A DNA stretch of 64,000 nt from Psychrobacter sp. PG1 (GCF_014897815.1 NZ_JABUZG010000071.1:79894-143893); one strand, 5' to 3'. Shown: positions 50,345-63,515, numbered from the stretch's first letter. Program-made: numbers and translations. The notes: generated by a model not told the origin, from the letters alone.

Positions 50345-53300
50345 TTAATTATCCTGATTAAGCTCTTGTGCAAAGGCTTCATCAAAGCTTGCAAAGTCTT
50401 TACTATCCGTGCTCGCTGACATATCAAATGCTGCATTGTCAAACCCTGCTTTAAGATCTTTATCTAGCAGTTTTTGCTCCGCTTTCTCTTTGCGTGCTTT
50501 ATGATAAGCAAGACCAGTACCAGCAGGAATCAAGCGACCAACAACGACGTTCTCTTTCAGACCACGTAGTTCATCCACTTTACCAGTCACGGCAGCCGCA
50601 GTTAGTACACGGGTCGTCTCCTGGAACGATGCTGCTGAGATAAAGCTTTCTGTTGCCAGACTTGCTTTGGTGATACCTAGTAATTGACGCTCGAACTGTA
50701 CTGGGAATTTATCTTCTGCTTCCAGCTTCGCATTCAATGCTTTGATATCAGAGTACTCTGCTTGATCGCCTTTGAAGTGGTTTGAATCGCCGCCATCGGT
50801 AATTTCAACTTTGCGCAACATCTGACGAATAATCACTTCGATGTGTTTATCGTTGATTTTTACACCCTGCAGGCGATAAACGTCCTGTACTTCGTTAACG
50901 ATGTAATCAGCAAGTGCAGTCTGACCTTTCAAACGCAAGATATCATGTGGATTCTGTGGACCATCAGCGATCACTTCACCACGTGCTACCGTTTCGTTTT
51001 CAAAGACGTTAATTTGACGCCATTTCGGGATTAGCTCTTCATGAATCTCACCATCTTCATTGGTGATAATGAAGCGATTTTTACCTTTAGTCTCTTTACC
51101 AAAGCTAACCACACCTGTCATTTCTGCCATGATGGCATGATCTTTCGGACGACGTGCTTCAAACAAGTCAGCAACACGTGGTAGACCACCAGTAATATCT
51201 TTAGTACCTGAAGAGGCTTGTGGTACACGACCCAAAATCGAACCGGCTGCTACTTTTTCACCATCGCTGACGCGAATGATGGTTTCAGCTGGTAAGAAGT
51301 AAACCACTTCTTTGCCTTCGTCAGTGTTCAAGATAATGGCAGGACGTAAGTCTTTTGCTGAACTTGAACGGTCACGAGTAGCAAGAATCTCAAATGAGCT
51401 CATACCAGTCGCATCATCAACCTTCACCGTAGCAGTCAAGCCATCAGTGATCTCACTGAAGCGTGCAGTACCAGCAAATTCTGTGATAATAGGATGCGTG
51501 TGCGGATCCCATTTAGCGATGGTTTGACCAGCATCAACCTGATCTTCGTGTTTCACAAGCACGCTAGAACCATAAGGCACTTTATAACGTTCACGCTCAC
51601 GACCAAGCTCATCGGTCAAGGCGATTTCAGCTGAACGCGATACGATGACTAAGTGACCATCGGTATGTTGAACCGTTTTCATGTTTTCGAAATGCGCTTG
51701 ACCAGCACTACGAACTGAGATGCTGTTATCCACTGATGCTGAGCTTGCTGCCCCGCCCACGTGGAATGTACGCATCGTTAACTGAGTACCTGGTTCACCG
51801 ATAGACTGTGCCGCCATAACACCGACTGACTCGCCGATATTCACTTTATGACCACGAGCCAAATCACGACCGTAACACTGTGAACAAACACCATGCTCAA
51901 CATTACAAGTAATAACTGAGCGTACCCAGATATCATCAATCGCATTGTTATCAAGCACGTTTACCCAATGCTCGTCGATCAAAGTACCTGCTGGAATCAA
52001 TACCTTATCAGCATCATCGTTATAAGTCACATCACGTGCCGTTACACGACCTAGTACTAGCTCGCCCAACTTCTCAATGATTTCACCACCTTGAATATGT
52101 GGTTTCATGAGCAAGCCTTGCTCAGTACCACAGTCATCACTGGTAATAACCAAATCTTGTGCCACATCAACCAAACGACGCGTCAAGTAACCTGAGTTAG
52201 CCGTTTTCAGTGCCGTATCCGCAAGACCTTTACGTGCACCATGCGTTGAAATAAAGTACTGAAGTACGGTCAAGCCTTCACGGAAGTTTGCTTTAATTGG
52301 CGTTTCGATAATTGAACCATCTGGCTTAGCCATCAAACCACGCATACCAGCCAACTGACGAATCTGAGCCGCACTACCACGAGCACCAGAATCTGACATG
52401 ATAAAGATAGAGTTGAATGACTTCTGCTCTTCTTCTTCACCTTTGGCGTTCATGATTTTATCAGTGGCTAAGTTGTCCATCATCGCTTTAGCGACTTTGT
52501 CGTTGGTACGTGACCAGATATCAACTACTTTGTTATAGCGCTCACCAGCGGTCACAAAACCTTGCTCGAATTGATCTTCGATTTCGCGAACTTCGCCTTC
52601 TGCCACTTCGATGATTTGCTTTTTCAGTGGTGGAATGACCATGTCATCAATACCGATAGACACACCAGACAATGTCGCTTGGGCAAAACCAAGATACATC
52701 AATTGGTCAGCAAACATGACACTTTCTTTAACGCCAACTTTACGGTAGCAAGAGTTGATCAAACGAGAGATGTTTTTCTTCGTCATCTCTTGGTTACATT
52801 CATCAAAAGACATACCTTTAGGCATGATGTTCCAGATCAATAAACGACCTGCAACCGTTTCTTTTAAGCTGATTTCTTTAGTCTCATTGCCATCTTCATC
52901 AATATGCGTCTCAGTAACACGCACTTTGATCTTAGCGTTTACATGCAAATCGTTTGAACCAATCGCACGCAATGCTTCATTAACGGTGGCAAAAATCATG
53001 CCCTCGCCTTTGGCATTGATAGACGAGCGACTGATGTAATATAGACCCAGTACAACATCCTGTGACGGTACGATGATTGGATCACCGTTCGCAGGCGACA
53101 AGATGTTATTGGTAGACATCATTAAGGCACGTGATTCAAGCTGTGCTTCTAGGGTCAATGGCACGTGAACGGCCATTTGGTCACCATCAAAATCGGCGTT
53201 AAACGCGGTACAAACGAGCGGATGCAATTGGATTGCTTTACCTTCGATTAGTACTGGCTCAAATGCCTGCAAGCCCAAACGGTGAAGTGTTGGTGCACGG

Positions 53301-54577
53301 TTCAAGAGTACTGGATGCTCACGAATAACCATGGCCAGCATATCCCACACTTGCGGCTCTTCACGCTCTACCATCTTTTTGGCAGCTTTAATTGTCGTGG
53401 CTAAACCATGAGACAATAATTTGTTATAAGTAAATGGTTTGAATAATTCAAGTGCCATTTTCTTTGGTAAACCGCACTGATGTAGACGTAGCGTTGGACC
53501 AACAACGATCACCGAACGACCAGAGTAGTCAACACGTTTACCAAGTAAGTTTTGACGGAAACGACCTTGCTTACCTTTGATCATATCAGCCAAAGATTTC
53601 AATGGACGCTTGTTACTACCCGTAATCGCACGACCGCGACGACCGTTATCAAGCAAGGCATCCACTGATTCTTGCAACATACGCTTTTCGTTACGTACGA
53701 TGATATCAGGTGCGCTCAGCTCAAGCAGACGCTTTAGACGGTTATTACGGTTGATGACACGGCGATATAGATCGTTTAGATCTGAAGTCGCAAAACGACC
53801 ACCTTCTAGTGGTACTAGCGGACGTAAATCTGGTGGTAGTACTGGCAAGATGTTCATCACCATCCACTCAGGCTTGTTATTAGAATCACGGAAGGCTTCT
53901 AATAATTTAAGACGCTTAGACATCTTTTTAAGCTTGGTTTCAGAACCCGTTTGCGGAATCGCTTCGCGCAAATCATCGATTTCAAGATCCAAATCGATAT
54001 CTTTCAATAGGTCTTGAACCGCTTCAGCACCCATTTTGGCAGTGAATTCATCGCCAAATTCTTCAAGGGCTTTATAATAGTCTTCATCATCAAGCAGTTG
54101 ATACTTCTCTAAAGAAGTCAAACCTGGCTCAGTAACAATATAGCTTTCAAAATACAGAACGCGCTCTATATCACGTAGCGTCATGTCTAGCAATAGACCG
54201 ATGCGGCTTGGTAATGATTTCAAGAACCAAATATGCGCCACTGGACTGGCTAGGTCAATATGACCCATACGGTCGCGACGGACTTTCGCAGTGGTCACTT
54301 CTACGCCACATTTTTCACAGATAACGCCTTGGAACTTACGGCGCTTGTACTTACCACATAAACATTCAAAATCTTTTACTGGACCAAAGATTTTGGCACA
54401 AAACAGACCATCACGTTCAGGCTTAAACGTACGATAGTTAATAGTTTCAGGCTTTTTCACTTCGCCATGTGACCATGACTTAATGACGTCAGGTGAGGCT
54501 AAAGTAATTTGAATGCTATCAAACTCTTGATTACCGTTGCCGGTAGGGCTTTGCATGATATCGAGTAAATCTTTCAA
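50345..54577 (-). CDS. rpoC: DNA-directed RNA polymerase subunit beta'
   Basis: 1410 residues from a TTG (GGAG 7 bases before; [11 protein letters not shown] is the family start). Zinc site 1 [20 protein letters not shown] is at about 70-90; the catalytic magnesium loop NADFDGDQM is near 460; the bridge and trigger region has [22 protein letters not shown] and MRTFHVGG; zinc site 2 is C...CSQCYG. The trailing C-terminus ([12 protein letters not shown]) is family-typical. It follows rpoB by 188 bases. Confidence 0.98.
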   Translation of the reverse strand: MKDLLDIMQSPTGNGNQEFDSIQITLASPDVIKSWSHGEVKKPETINYRTFKPERDGLFCAKIFGPVKDFECLCGKYKRRKFQGVICEKCGVEVTTAKVRRDRMGHIDLASPVAHIWFLKSLPSRIGLLLDMTLRDIERVLYFESYIVTEPGLTSLEKYQLLDDEDYYKALEEFGDEFTAKMGAEAVQDLLKDIDLDLEIDDLREAIPQTGSETKLKKMSKRLKLLEAFRDSNNKPEWMVMNILPVLPPDLRPLVPLEGGRFATSDLNDLYRRVINRNNRLKRLLELSAPDIIVRNEKRMLQESVDALLDNGRRGRAITGSNKRPLKSLADMIKGKQGRFRQNLLGKRVDYSGRSVIVVGPTLRLHQCGLPKKMALELFKPFTYNKLLSHGLATTIKAAKKMVEREEPQVWDMLAMVIREHPVLLNRAPTLHRLGLQAFEPVLIEGKAIQLHPLVCTAFNADFDGDQMAVHVPLTLEAQLESRALMMSTNNILSPANGDPIIVPSQDVVLGLYYISRSSINAKGEGMIFATVNEALRAIGSNDLHVNAKIKVRVTETHIDEDGNETKEISLKETVAGRLLIWNIMPKGMSFDECNQEMTKKNISRLINSCYRKVGVKESVMFADQLMYLGFAQATLSGVSIGIDDMVIPPLKKQIIEVAEGEVREIEDQFEQGFVTAGERYNKVVDIWSRTNDKVAKAMMDNLATDKIMNAKGEEEEQKSFNSIFIMSDSGARGSAAQIRQLAGMRGLMAKPDGSIIETPIKANFREGLTVLQYFISTHGARKGLADTALKTANSGYLTRRLVDVAQDLVITSDDCGTEQGLLMKPHIQGGEIIEKLGELVLGRVTARDVTYNDDADKVLIPAGTLIDEHWVNVLDNNAIDDIWVRSVITCNVEHGVCSQCYGRDLARGHKVNIGESVGVMAAQSIGEPGTQLTMRTFHVGGAASSASVDNSISVRSAGQAHFENMKTVQHTDGHLVIVSRSAEIALTDELGRERERYKVPYGSSVLVKHEDQVDAGQTIAKWDPHTHPIITEFAGTARFSEITDGLTATVKVDDATGMSSFEILATRDRSSSAKDLRPAIILNTDEGKEVVYFLPAETIIRVSDGEKVAAGSILGRVPQASSGTKDITGGLPRVADLFEARRPKDHAIMAEMTGVVSFGKETKGKNRFIITNEDGEIHEELIPKWRQINVFENETVARGEVIADGPQNPHDILRLKGQTALADYIVNEVQDVYRLQGVKINDKHIEVIIRQMLRKVEITDGGDSNHFKGDQAEYSDIKALNAKLEAEDKFPVQFERQLLGITKASLATESFISAASFQETTRVLTAAAVTGKVDELRGLKENVVVGRLIPAGTGLAYHKARKEKAEQKLLDKDLKAGFDNAAFDMSASTDSKDFASFDEAFAQELNQDN

Positions 54578-54765
54578 GTTGCTTCTCCGTTATCTTTATA
54601 ATCATCTGATAGCGTATTATTGACGCAAATAAGATGAATGAAGGCAATGAATAGGGTTGAGACAAATCACTAAAAGCAGCAGCGATGCGCATACTGCTTT
54701 TAGGTTGACCACTAAGGATAATAATTGACTGAGACCATGTTAACGATAGTCTCAATCAGCCGTGC

Positions 54766-57700
54766 TTAATGGGTTTGTTTTAACTCAATATTAATACCCA
54801 ATGATTTGATTTCTTTGGTCAGTACGTTAAACGATTCAGGCATACCTGGATCCATATACTGCTCACCATCAACGATGTTTTTGTACATACGCGTACGGCC
54901 TTCAACGTCATCCGACTTCACAGTCAGCATCTCTTGTAGCGTATAAGTCGCGCCGTAAGCTTCTAGTGCCCACACTTCCATCTCACCGAAGCGCTGACCA
55001 CCAAACTGAGCTTTACCGCCGAGTGGCTGCTGCGTCACTAATGAGTAAGAACCTGTTGAACGCGCATGCATCTTATCGTCAACCAAATGGTTAAGTTTGA
55101 GCATGTACATGTAGCCAACGGTTACTTTACGGTCAAATTTCTGACCAGTACGACCATCATACAACGTCTGTTGACCATCGCGATCCATACCAGCAAGCTC
55201 TAGCAGGTCTTTAACTTGGCTTTCTCTTGCGCCATCGAACACTGCTGTGCCCATTGGTACACCAGCGCGCAAGTTATCTGCTAGCGCCATGATGTCATCA
55301 TCACTTAAGCTATCAAGATCAACTTGCTCACCGCCGACTTGGTTATAGATTTTGTCTAAGAAGTCACGTAAATCTTTGATCGCTGCTTGCGATTTGAGCA
55401 TACCATCGATCTTCTCGCCCAAACCTTTCGCTGCCATACCCAAATGCGTTTCTAGAACCTGACCGATGTTCATACGAGATGGTACACCAAGCGGGTTCAA
55501 GACGATGTCAACGGTATTACCATTTTCATCATAAGGCATGTCTTCAACTGGCATAATGCGCGATACCACACCTTTGTTACCATGACGACCCGCCATCTTA
55601 TCACCAGGCTGAATACGACGCTTAACCGCTAGATATACCTTAACGATTTTTTGTACGCCATGTTGTAAGTCGTCCCCTGCAGTCAATTTGCGTTTTTTCT
55701 CAGCAAACTTCACATCGATATCTTTTTGCTTATCAACCAAATACTCAGCGATTTGCGTTAGACGCTCAGAGATTTCTTCTTCAACAGGCTGAATATCAAG
55801 TAAAGTCTCAAGGCTCATATCTTTCATATCAGCCAATGCCATCACTGTACCGGCTTTTAAACCAGAACCACCGCTGACTTTTTGACCATCAAGCAAGTTA
55901 CCAATACGACCACGAGCCGCTTCTTCAAAGATACGTAGCTCTTCTTTTAAATCTTTACGATAGCTATCAAGCTGTGATTTTTCAATTGCTCTTGCACGTG
56001 CATCTTTTTCCACGCCATCACGAGTAAAGACTTGAACGTCAATAACCGTGCCTTTGCTTGATGTTGGTACACGTAGTGACGTGTCTTTAACATCAGCCGC
56101 TTTTTCACCAAAGATAGCCCGGAGCAATTTCTCTTCTGGCGTCAGTTGCGTTTCACCTTTTGGCGTCACTTTACCAACTAAGATATCACCAGCGTCAACT
56201 TCAGCACCGATATAAACGATACCTGCTTCATCGAGACTTGATAGCGCCGCTTCGCCAACGTTTGGAATATCGGCAGTAATTTCTTCAGTACCTAGCTTGG
56301 TATCACGTGCCACACAGGTCAATTCTTGGATATGAATGGTCGTGAAACGATCTTCTTTAACCACTTTTTCAGATAACAAGATTGAATCTTCGAAGTTGTA
56401 ACCATTCCATGGCATAAATGCGATGCGAATGTTCTGACCCAATGCAAGCTCACCAAGATCCGTTGACGGACCATCAGCCAAGATATCACCTACAGCAATA
56501 GCATCACCTTGGTTGACGATAATACGTTGGTTGATACAAGTATTTTGGTTAGAACGCGTGTATTTAACGAGGTTATAGATATCAATACCAGCTTCACCAG
56601 CAATCATCTCATCTTCATTGACACGAACCACAACACGTGATGCATCAACGTCTTCGATCACACCACCACGCTTAGCGATCACACAAACACCTGAGTCACG
56701 CGCAACGTGACGCTCCATGCCCGTACCTACTAACGGCTTGTCAGCACGTAGCGTAGGAACTGCCTGACGCTGCATGTTCGAGCCCATCAAGGCACGGTTA
56801 GCATCATCATGCTCTAGGAATGGAATTAGACCTGCTGCTACCGATACAACCTGACTTGGCGACACATCCATATGCGTCACTTTTTCTGGCGGCATACGGA
56901 CGAATTCACCATAGCTACGCACACTGACCATCTCATCAGATAACGCGCCTTCTGCGGTTACTGGTGAATCAGCCTGTGCAATGACCGTACCGACTTCTTC
57001 AATTGCTGATAGATACTCAATGACATCCGTTACTTTACCATCAACCACACGGCGATAAGGCGTTTCTAAGAAGCCAAAGCTGTTGGTCTTTGCAAAAGTC
57101 GCTAGTGAGTTAATAAGACCAATGTTTGGACCTTCAGGAGTCTCAATCGGACATACGCGACCATAATGGGTATCATGTACATCACGTACTTCAAAGCCTG
57201 CACGTTCACGGGTCAGACCACCAGGTCCTAGTGCTGATACACGGCGTTTATGGGTCACTTCAGACAATGGGTTGTTCTGATCCATAAACTGCGATAACTG
57301 GCTTGAACCAAAGAATTCTTTGACCGCAGCAGCAACAGGTTTTGAGTTAATCAAATCTTGCGGTGACAAGTTATCAGATTCCGCTGAGCTTAAACGCTCT
57401 TTGACTGCACGCTCAACACGCACTAGACCAACACGGAATTGGTTTTCTGCCATCTCGCCGACCGAACGAATACGGCGGTTACCTAAATGGTCAATATCAT
57501 CGACTTCGCCGCGACCATTACGAATCTCAATCAATTCTTTTAGGACATTAACGATATCGGCATTGGTCAATACGCTACGAGCGCGTTGGATATCTGGATC
57601 ATCAGTATTATCAAACTCTAACCCTAAACGACGGTTAAATTTCATACGACCGACGTTCGATAAGTCATAACGATCAGCGTTAAAGAACATGCTGTCAAAT

Positions 57701-58884
57701 AGTTTTTCAGCGGTCTCAACCGTTGGTGGCTCACCTGGACGCATGACTTTATAGATTTCAATCAATGCTTCTTCACGGCTTGACGTACTATCAGCACGCA
57801 AAGTGTCGGCAATATAACTGCCTTGATCGATATCATTAGTGAATAGAATGCTGAATTCTTTGATAGACTCGCTGGCTTCAAATGCGCTTAATTTAACCAA
57901 TAACTCATGGTCAATCAATGTATTCGCTTTAGCGATAACTTCGTCATTCACCACGATATCTTCAGCTAAAATACGCTCATAGAGATACTCATCAGGTATC
58001 GCAATCTTCGTCATACCTGCTTCTTCAAGCTGACGAATACGGCGTGCATTAATACGCTTGCCCTGCTCTACGATGACATCACCTTCTGGTGATACGATAT
58101 CGAACTGAGCCATCTCACCGCGCAAGCGATCAGCAACCAAATCAATCTCGAATTGCTCTTCACCTTTATATACGGCTACTTTATCAAAGAACAAATCTAA
58201 GATTTCAGACGTTGTTAGACCAAGCGCACGTAGAATAATTGAAGCCAATAGCTTACGACGACGGTCAATACGAGCAAAAACCAAGTCTTTGGCATCAAAT
58301 TCAAAATCTAACCATGAACCACGGTAAGGAATAATACGCGCGTTATATAGCACCTTACCACTTGAATGTGACTTGCCTTTATCATGATCAAAGAATACAC
58401 CAGGTGAACGATGTAGCTGAGATACGATAACACGCTCAGTACCATTGATAATAAAAGTACCGTTAGCTGTCATCAAAGGCATCTCGCCCATGTAAACGCT
58501 TTGCTCACGAATATCTTTGATAGCAGCTTTACTGTCTTTGTCTTTGCTGTCTTTATCTTTGATGATCAAACGGATTTTGACACGCATCGGCGCGGCAAAT
58601 GTTGAACCACGTAAGATACACTCACGCTCGTCAAATTCAGGCGTACCTAAATAGTACTCAACAAATTGTAGCTCTGCGTTACCAGAGTGACTCTCAATTG
58701 GGAAAATAGAGGAATACGCAGCTTGCAAACCAGTATTCTCACGAGCTTTTGGCTTTTTGTGCTCTTGCAAAAATTGCTCGTAAGAATCTACTTGAATAGA
58801 CAGTAAATAGGGAATGTCCATCACAGTGGGCAATTCAGCAAAACTTTTGCGAATACGCTTTTTTTCAGTATAAGAATATGCCAT
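54766..58884 (-). CDS. rpoB: DNA-directed RNA polymerase subunit beta
   Basis: 1372 residues. Family landmarks: the start [14 protein letters not shown]; the rifampicin region [65 protein letters not shown]; and [16 protein letters not shown] short Lys-Asp repeat ([11 protein letters not shown], near 105-118) in the protrusion region is slightly longer than in E. coli. AAGGAC precedes the ATG. The gene has its own upstream promoter overlapping the rplL terminator and an unusually long leader. Confidence 0.98.
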   Translation of the reverse strand: MAYSYTEKKRIRKSFAELPTVMDIPYLLSIQVDSYEQFLQEHKKPKARENTGLQAAYSSIFPIESHSGNAELQFVEYYLGTPEFDERECILRGSTFAAPMRVKIRLIIKDKDSKDKDSKAAIKDIREQSVYMGEMPLMTANGTFIINGTERVIVSQLHRSPGVFFDHDKGKSHSSGKVLYNARIIPYRGSWLDFEFDAKDLVFARIDRRRKLLASIILRALGLTTSEILDLFFDKVAVYKGEEQFEIDLVADRLRGEMAQFDIVSPEGDVIVEQGKRINARRIRQLEEAGMTKIAIPDEYLYERILAEDIVVNDEVIAKANTLIDHELLVKLSAFEASESIKEFSILFTNDIDQGSYIADTLRADSTSSREEALIEIYKVMRPGEPPTVETAEKLFDSMFFNADRYDLSNVGRMKFNRRLGLEFDNTDDPDIQRARSVLTNADIVNVLKELIEIRNGRGEVDDIDHLGNRRIRSVGEMAENQFRVGLVRVERAVKERLSSAESDNLSPQDLINSKPVAAAVKEFFGSSQLSQFMDQNNPLSEVTHKRRVSALGPGGLTRERAGFEVRDVHDTHYGRVCPIETPEGPNIGLINSLATFAKTNSFGFLETPYRRVVDGKVTDVIEYLSAIEEVGTVIAQADSPVTAEGALSDEMVSVRSYGEFVRMPPEKVTHMDVSPSQVVSVAAGLIPFLEHDDANRALMGSNMQRQAVPTLRADKPLVGTGMERHVARDSGVCVIAKRGGVIEDVDASRVVVRVNEDEMIAGEAGIDIYNLVKYTRSNQNTCINQRIIVNQGDAIAVGDILADGPSTDLGELALGQNIRIAFMPWNGYNFEDSILLSEKVVKEDRFTTIHIQELTCVARDTKLGTEEITADIPNVGEAALSSLDEAGIVYIGAEVDAGDILVGKVTPKGETQLTPEEKLLRAIFGEKAADVKDTSLRVPTSSKGTVIDVQVFTRDGVEKDARARAIEKSQLDSYRKDLKEELRIFEEAARGRIGNLLDGQKVSGGSGLKAGTVMALADMKDMSLETLLDIQPVEEEISERLTQIAEYLVDKQKDIDVKFAEKKRKLTAGDDLQHGVQKIVKVYLAVKRRIQPGDKMAGRHGNKGVVSRIMPVEDMPYDENGNTVDIVLNPLGVPSRMNIGQVLETHLGMAAKGLGEKIDGMLKSQAAIKDLRDFLDKIYNQVGGEQVDLDSLSDDDIMALADNLRAGVPMGTAVFDGARESQVKDLLELAGMDRDGQQTLYDGRTGQKFDRKVTVGYMYMLKLNHLVDDKMHARSTGSYSLVTQQPLGGKAQFGGQRFGEMEVWALEAYGATYTLQEMLTVKSDDVEGRTRMYKNIVDGEQYMDPGMPESFNVLTKEIKSLGINIELKQTH

Positions 58885-59618
58885 CGAGAGTCCTTACAGT
58901 AAACGTGGAAACAAATTAAAAGCGTGGCCAGCATGCATAAATACGATGCAAACTTGGCGACGTAAACGATAATATAAAACAGGTAATCGTGTTCAGTTGA
59001 TATCTTTTGTCAATTACTACTTCTGCTATCAGTGCTTACTTAGCACCCTTACTTTCATTTTATGATCGGTATCTAAGTCAGTCTATATGACCACTCAGAC
59101 AACCAAATTCAATATCACATCATCTAAAACATATTACTTTTTAGGCAAAACTTACTCATAGAGGTAAGAAAAAATGACTCGTTCAAGGGTATTTCTAAGT
59201 TATCTGCTATCAAAACTGATTGTATTTAGTCATTTTTCTTTCAAAAAACCGGCTCTGTCAAAACCAACAATTCTATCAAAACTAATATCGTCGCTGATAT
59301 GTACCGTCTATAAGCCTAACTACTGACAGTAATACCCTGCGAAACGGACAACCTAAACTTAATAGCTTTTCAGAATTAATAATAATCGGGGTAACTATAA
59401 CTTTTAGAATCAGTATAAACTATAGTGTTAATGGGAAAGCATGCAGACACAAAAAAATGCCAAACATCTATGGACGTTTAGCTTAAATTAACTGATTTCA
59501 AAAACTGGCATGTGTGCTTGCACTGTGTTTATTTGCATAGCTATCGTCTGTCCTTTTGATGGGTATCCACCGTGATGTTGCATACGACTGTTGGCAGACA
59601 CAAAAGGTCAAGCTACGA

Positions 59619-59647
59619 ATTATAGTAAAAAAAAGCTGGCAATGCAA
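59619..59647 (-). promoter_or_regulatory. sigma70-type promoter for rpoBC
   Basis: On the minus strand, -35 TTGCAT (59642-59647) and -10 TATAAT (59619-59624) have an exact 17-base spacer. The -35 lies in the loop and arm of the rplL terminator and the T-run lies in the spacer. Confidence 0.7.
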
Positions 59648-59667
59648 GGCATTACCAGCTTTTTTTG
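59627..59667 (-). terminator. terminator/attenuator between rplL and rpoB
   Basis: AAAAAAAAGCTGGCAATGC and GCATTACCAGCTTTTTTT form a near-perfect stem (one mismatch) with a three-base loop and a T-run on the minus strand. It is positioned like the E. coli rplL-rpoB attenuator but looks stronger. Confidence 0.88.
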
Positions 59668-59690
59668 TACAACACTAAGATAAGCGAAGC

Positions 59691-60062
59691 TTATTTTAGT
59701 TCAACAGTTGCACCAGCTTCTTCAAGTTTCTTTTTCAACTCTTCAGCTTCAGCTTTGTTAACGCCTTCTTTGATTGGAGCTGGAGCGCTTTCAACCAAAT
59801 CTTTCGCTTCTTTCAAGCCAAGACCAGTAGCTTCACGTACGGCTTTAATTACGCCAACTTTCTTCTCGCCAAAGCTGGCAAGAACTACGTCAAACTCGTC
59901 TTTTTCTTCAGCAGCAGCAGCAGCAGGGCCAGCAGCAGCAGGTGCAGCAGCAACAGCAGCTGTTACGCCGAATTTTTCTTCCATAGCGCTGATTAATTCA
60001 ACGATATCCATTACTGACATTTCAGCGATTGCGTTTAACACGTCATCTTTAGATAGTGCCAT
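59691..60062 (-). CDS. rplL: 50S ribosomal protein L7/L12
   Basis: 123 residues. An N-terminal dimerisation helix region ([26 protein letters not shown]), an Ala-rich hinge (about 36-52), and the C-terminal factor-binding domain with [28 protein letters not shown]. It forms the ribosomal stalk that recruits translational GTPases. GGAGA lies before the ATG; co-transcribed with rplJ. Confidence 0.98.
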
Positions 60063-60188
60063 GAGAACTCTCCGTTATCTGATAAAAATTAATTGATTTT
60101 AAAATCGCTTGGATTGCTTGCCAAATTTTCAAATAGTGTTAGCAATAAAGTGCAATCGGCGATGTCAAAGTTACGTTAAAACAAGCAA

Positions 60189-60716
60189 TTATGCCGCTTC
60201 TTTTGCGTCTTTGATTGCTGCTACCGTGCGAACAAGCTTACTAGGAACAGCGTTCATAGTTTGAACAAGCTTGGTAACTGGTGCATTCATAGTAGCCATC
60301 AAGATAGAGATTGCTTCGTCGCGAGTTGGTAGCTTCGATACGCGCTCTAGCTCTTCTGGACCATAAACAACACCACCAACTGATACCAATTTGGTCTCTA
60401 AAGCTTTGTGATCTTTACTGAACTCGAAAACAACTCGAGCAGCAGATCCCAAATCTTCCATAGAGAAAGCCAAAAGTAATGGACCAGTCATACGGTCTGA
60501 CATGCTCTCAAACTTAGTGCCTTCAAACGCACGTTTTGCTAGGGTATTTTTTACCACTTTCAAAACGACGCCTTTTTCACGGGCTTGTTCGCGCAGCTTA
60601 GTAAGCTTTGCAACACCAATACCATGATATTCGGCAGCTACTGCTGAGTAAGCATTAGCAGCAACTTCAGACACTTCAGCCACAACTTGTTGTTTTTGCT
60701 CTAGCGTTAATGCCAT
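60189..60716 (-). CDS. rplJ: 50S ribosomal protein L10
   Basis: 175 residues. L10 anchors L7/L12 dimers to 23S rRNA. Family features: LTLEQKQQVVAEV, YHGIGVAKLTKLR, VKNTLAKRAFEGT and a C-terminal helix pair for L12 binding. AAAGGAG precedes the ATG. The 446-base upstream region carries an L10-type leader, so autogenous control by L10-L12 is likely. Confidence 0.97.
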   Translation of the reverse strand: MALTLEQKQQVVAEVSEVAANAYSAVAAEYHGIGVAKLTKLREQAREKGVVLKVVKNTLAKRAFEGTKFESMSDRMTGPLLLAFSMEDLGSAARVVFEFSKDHKALETKLVSVGGVVYGPEELERVSKLPTRDEAISILMATMNAPVTKLVQTMNAVPSKLVRTVAAIKDAKEAA

Positions 60717-61162
60717 AAGTTGACTCCTTTAATCTTATCAATCAGCTGAATATTTAATCATTTAAACCTAAGCTTTTAAGCATTGGCATTCAATAATTAA
60801 ACGAATCGCTTAGACTGACTTGATACGACACGTTATCAGCATATTTATTAAAAATAAATTTACTCATAACGACTGATTACGGCACCGTTATCAGAATGAC
60901 ATCAAGTGATAGATTGAACTATCGGCTCTTATCAACAACTGGGTGGGTCACCGTCTGCGTAGGACAACTAAGATTTTCATCTTTCGTCGATTAACAAAAG
61001 CAGCTCGTTGTTATTACTAATAATCCGAAAACAATTAATAAAAACGTAAAACTGCTTTCTACCTACGGTCTTAGACAGCATAGCGTTTGCTACGCTGACC
61101 TAATTCTTTAAAATATTTTTGCAGCCTTTATTTAAAATCGTCAAATAAAGGCACATATCTAA
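60717..61162. other. 446-bp rplA-rplJ spacer with L10 leader
   Basis: Non-coding. It holds the L10 leader candidate (60940-61075) and a 10-bp stem just after rplA at 61124-61152 (GCCTTTATTT / AAATAAAGGC) without a T-run, perhaps a processing site. Confidence 0.65.
60940..61075 (-). ncRNA. ribosomal protein L10 leader candidate
   Basis: On the minus strand ACCGTAGG (61062-61069) can pair with the split CCTAC...ACGGT in CCTACGCAGACGGT (60950-60963), the conserved closing helix of gammaproteobacterial L10 leaders, upstream of rplJ. L10-L12 binding to such leaders represses rplJL translation. Exact bounds are approximate. Confidence 0.6.
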
Positions 61163-61864
61163 TTATTTTGCTGTGCGATATGGAACTGGATCAATACTTA
61201 GACCAGGACCCATCGTGCTAGACAAGGTAATTTTCTTAATGAAAGTACCTTTAGAAGTAGCAGGCTTAGCACGTCTTAAATCTGCAATCAGTGCTTCAGC
61301 ATTCTGGATTACTTGCTCAGCAGTAAAACCAACTTGACCGATAGTCGTGTGGATGATACCTGCTTTGTCTACACGATACTGTGCTTGACCGGCTTTAGCG
61401 TTAGTAACCGCTTCAGCAACGTTAGGCGTAACCGTACCGACTTTAGGGTTAGGCATTAGACCACGTGGACCTAGGATAGTACCTAGTTGACCAACAACAC
61501 GCATTGCATCAGGAGCAGCAATAACGATATCAAAGTCCATGTTACCAGCTTTGATTGATTCTGCTAGGTCTTCAAAACCAACGATATCTGCACCAGCTTC
61601 TTTGGCGGCTTCAGCAGCAGCACCTTGAGCAAATACAGCAACGCGTTTGGTTTTACCAGTACCAGCAGGTAGGTTGGTAGCGCCACGAACCACTTGATCA
61701 GATTTACGCGGGTCAACACCCAAGTTAATCGCAATATCAATTGACTCTTTGAATTTAAGAGGTGGTAAATCGTTTAGGATTTGAACCGCTTCTTCAACTG
61801 TATACTGCTTTTCATGTACGATACGGCTTTGAATTTCTTTTTGACGTTTGGTTAGCTTGCTCAT
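61163..61864 (-). CDS. rplA: 50S ribosomal protein L1
   Basis: 233 residues. L1 forms the mobile stalk at the E site. Features: [14 protein letters not shown] start, [21 protein letters not shown], the [11 protein letters not shown] region, and [15 protein letters not shown] near 125. It begins immediately after the rplK stop (TAAATG), so the two are translationally linked; in many bacteria L1 represses this operon. Confidence 0.98.
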   Translation of the reverse strand: MSKLTKRQKEIQSRIVHEKQYTVEEAVQILNDLPPLKFKESIDIAINLGVDPRKSDQVVRGATNLPAGTGKTKRVAVFAQGAAAEAAKEAGADIVGFEDLAESIKAGNMDFDIVIAAPDAMRVVGQLGTILGPRGLMPNPKVGTVTPNVAEAVTNAKAGQAQYRVDKAGIIHTTIGQVGFTAEQVIQNAEALIADLRRAKPATSKGTFIKKITLSSTMGPGLSIDPVPYRTAK

Positions 61865-62296
61865 TTACACACCCTCCACGGTAATACCCATTGAACGTGC
61901 AGTACCAGCGATGGTACGAACAGCAGCATCAAGATCAGCAGCAGTTAAATCTGCATCTTTGGTCTTAACGATGTCTTCTAGTTGTGCACGGTCAACTTTA
62001 CCGACTTTAGCGGTATTTGGTGTACCAGAACCTTTAGCGATACCAGCAGCCTTACGTAGTAAGTATGCAGCTGGTGGTGACTTCATGATGAAAGTAAAAG
62101 ATTTATCGCTATATACAGTGATCTCAGTAGGAATCGGTAGACCCGGCTCTTGGTTTGAGGTCGCAGCGTTAAATTCTTTACAGAACGCCATGATGTTCAC
62201 GCCTTTTTGACCCAATGCTGGACCAATCGGTGGTGAAGGATTTGCTTTGCCTGCAGGGACTTGTAGTTTGATGTAACCATCAATCTTCTTAGCCAT
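61865..62296 (-). CDS. rplK: 50S ribosomal protein L11
   Basis: 143 residues. L11 forms the GTPase-associated centre with 23S rRNA and is needed for RelA activation. Features: [41 protein letters not shown], and the C-terminal RNA-binding [17 protein letters not shown] precedes the ATG; follows nusG by 91 bases. Confidence 0.98.
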   Translation of the reverse strand: MAKKIDGYIKLQVPAGKANPSPPIGPALGQKGVNIMAFCKEFNAATSNQEPGLPIPTEITVYSDKSFTFIMKSPPAAYLLRKAAGIAKGSGTPNTAKVGKVDRAQLEDIVKTKDADLTAADLDAAVRTIAGTARSMGITVEGV

Positions 62297-62387
62297 GATT
62301 TTCTCCTAAATGGGTAATAGCGCCAAATCAATGTGGTATAAACCTTATTGACTAACAGCTCCCCGGTTGATGAACTTTTTTGCTGAT

Positions 62388-62918
62388 TTAGTCTAGTTTC
62401 TCAACTTTACTAAATTCAAGCTCGACCTGAGTCGGTCGATTAAATACGTTTACCGTTAAATGTAGTTTAGACTTCTCGTAATCCACTTTTTCTACCAACC
62501 CTTTAAAGTCAGTAAATGGACCATCGATAACCAACAGCTCTTCGCCCGGCTCAAATAGAGTCTTAGGACGTGGGTCAGTTTCAGTCTGATTCAAACGGTT
62601 TAAAATACGATCCGCTTCTACTTGCGTAATTGGCGCTGGTGTTTCAGGTGTACCACCGATGAAACCCATAATACGTGGGCACTCTTTAACGATGTGCCAA
62701 GTATTGTCGTTCATTTCCATTTGGATCAATACATAACCTGGAAAGAACTTACGCTCACTCTTACGCTTTTTGCCGTCTTTCATTTCGACGACTTCTTCAG
62801 TAGGAACCAATACGTCACCGAATGATTCAGCAAAGTCACTACGATTAATACGATCAGTTAATGAACGCTGTACTTGCTTTTCATATCCTGAAAACGCTTG
62901 GACAATATACCAACGCAT
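62388..62918 (-). CDS. nusG: transcription termination/antitermination factor NusG
   Basis: 176 residues from the ATG at 62918 (AGGAG before it, [13 protein letters not shown] is the family start); the longer frame adds 15 residues not seen in NusG. The NGN domain has [33 protein letters not shown]; the KOW domain has [28 protein letters not shown]. NusG binds RNA polymerase and couples it to Rho or ribosomes. Preceded closely by secE. Confidence 0.97.
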   Translation of the reverse strand: MRWYIVQAFSGYEKQVQRSLTDRINRSDFAESFGDVLVPTEEVVEMKDGKKRKSERKFFPGYVLIQMEMNDNTWHIVKECPRIMGFIGGTPETPAPITQVEADRILNRLNQTETDPRPKTLFEPGEELLVIDGPFTDFKGLVEKVDYEKSKLHLTVNVFNRPTQVELEFSKVEKLD

Positions 62919-62975
62919 ATCACGCTCCTGATCATTATAAGTAAATTTTGGGGTAAGACTCACTAATACGTGCGA

Positions 62976-63464
62976 CTAACCAATAAAGATGCCAACGAAC
63001 CAATTGAAAAAGTTATCTAATAACCAAACTAGAAAACCAACAATGGCAATCATGACAATGACCTGCCAGGTATATTGAAACGTTTCATCTTTACCTGGCC
63101 ATGTCACTCGGCGCAATTCAACAGCAGCGTCTTTTAATAATATTTTAAAAGCGCGGCCTTGATGCGTTAATGCCAAGCATACTAAGGCGAATACAATAAG
63201 GGCAACGATAATACCAATACGTACCCAGACATCATTGGCAGGTTGCCAATAGCCAGGTAAGTACTGATTAACTAACGTCGCCCCGATTAATACTGCTGCG
63301 GCAAGTAGCCACAATATCACATCTTTTATTGAGCCTGTTTTAGCCACTTCAACAGCAGTTGTTTGATTGCCCGCTGAGATGTGCTTACCTTTAGACAGCA
63401 TTCCACCAGCACCCGCCTTGGCATCAGATAACTTAGTTTCGAGGTTATCTTGATCATTGCTCAT
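62976..63464 (-). CDS. secE: preprotein translocase subunit SecE
   Basis: 162 residues, longer than E. coli SecE (127) mainly by a polar N-terminal tail. Three membrane helices lie at about 48-64, 80-98 and 130-152. The conserved cytoplasmic segment AAVELRRVTWPGKDETFQYTW precedes the last helix. SecE stabilises SecY in the Sec translocon. It sits between tRNA-Trp and nusG, the usual order. Confidence 0.96.
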   Translation of the reverse strand: MSNDQDNLETKLSDAKAGAGGMLSKGKHISAGNQTTAVEVAKTGSIKDVILWLLAAAVLIGATLVNQYLPGYWQPANDVWVRIGIIVALIVFALVCLALTHQGRAFKILLKDAAVELRRVTWPGKDETFQYTWQVIVMIAIVGFLVWLLDNFFNWFVGIFIG

Positions 63465-63515
63465 AAAGAACTCGCTTCGGAGATGGTGAGGTATAACAAA
63501 GATGTGATAAGAAGA

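Larger units (their letters stand above)
58885..59690. other. 806-bp rplL-rpoB spacer (long rpoB leader)
   Basis: No ORF of note on either strand. It contains the rplL terminator and the rpoB promoter at its upstream end; the transcript start would lie near 59612, leaving a leader of about 730 bases. The rest is AT-rich with no strong hairpin that I can call. The corresponding E. coli spacer is only about 320 bases. Confidence 0.6.

Noticed and set aside
59665..60096. Plus-strand ORF of 143 codons over rplL
   Set aside because: Ser/Ala-rich mirror of rplL in an antisense frame; produced by the skewed codon use of L7/L12.
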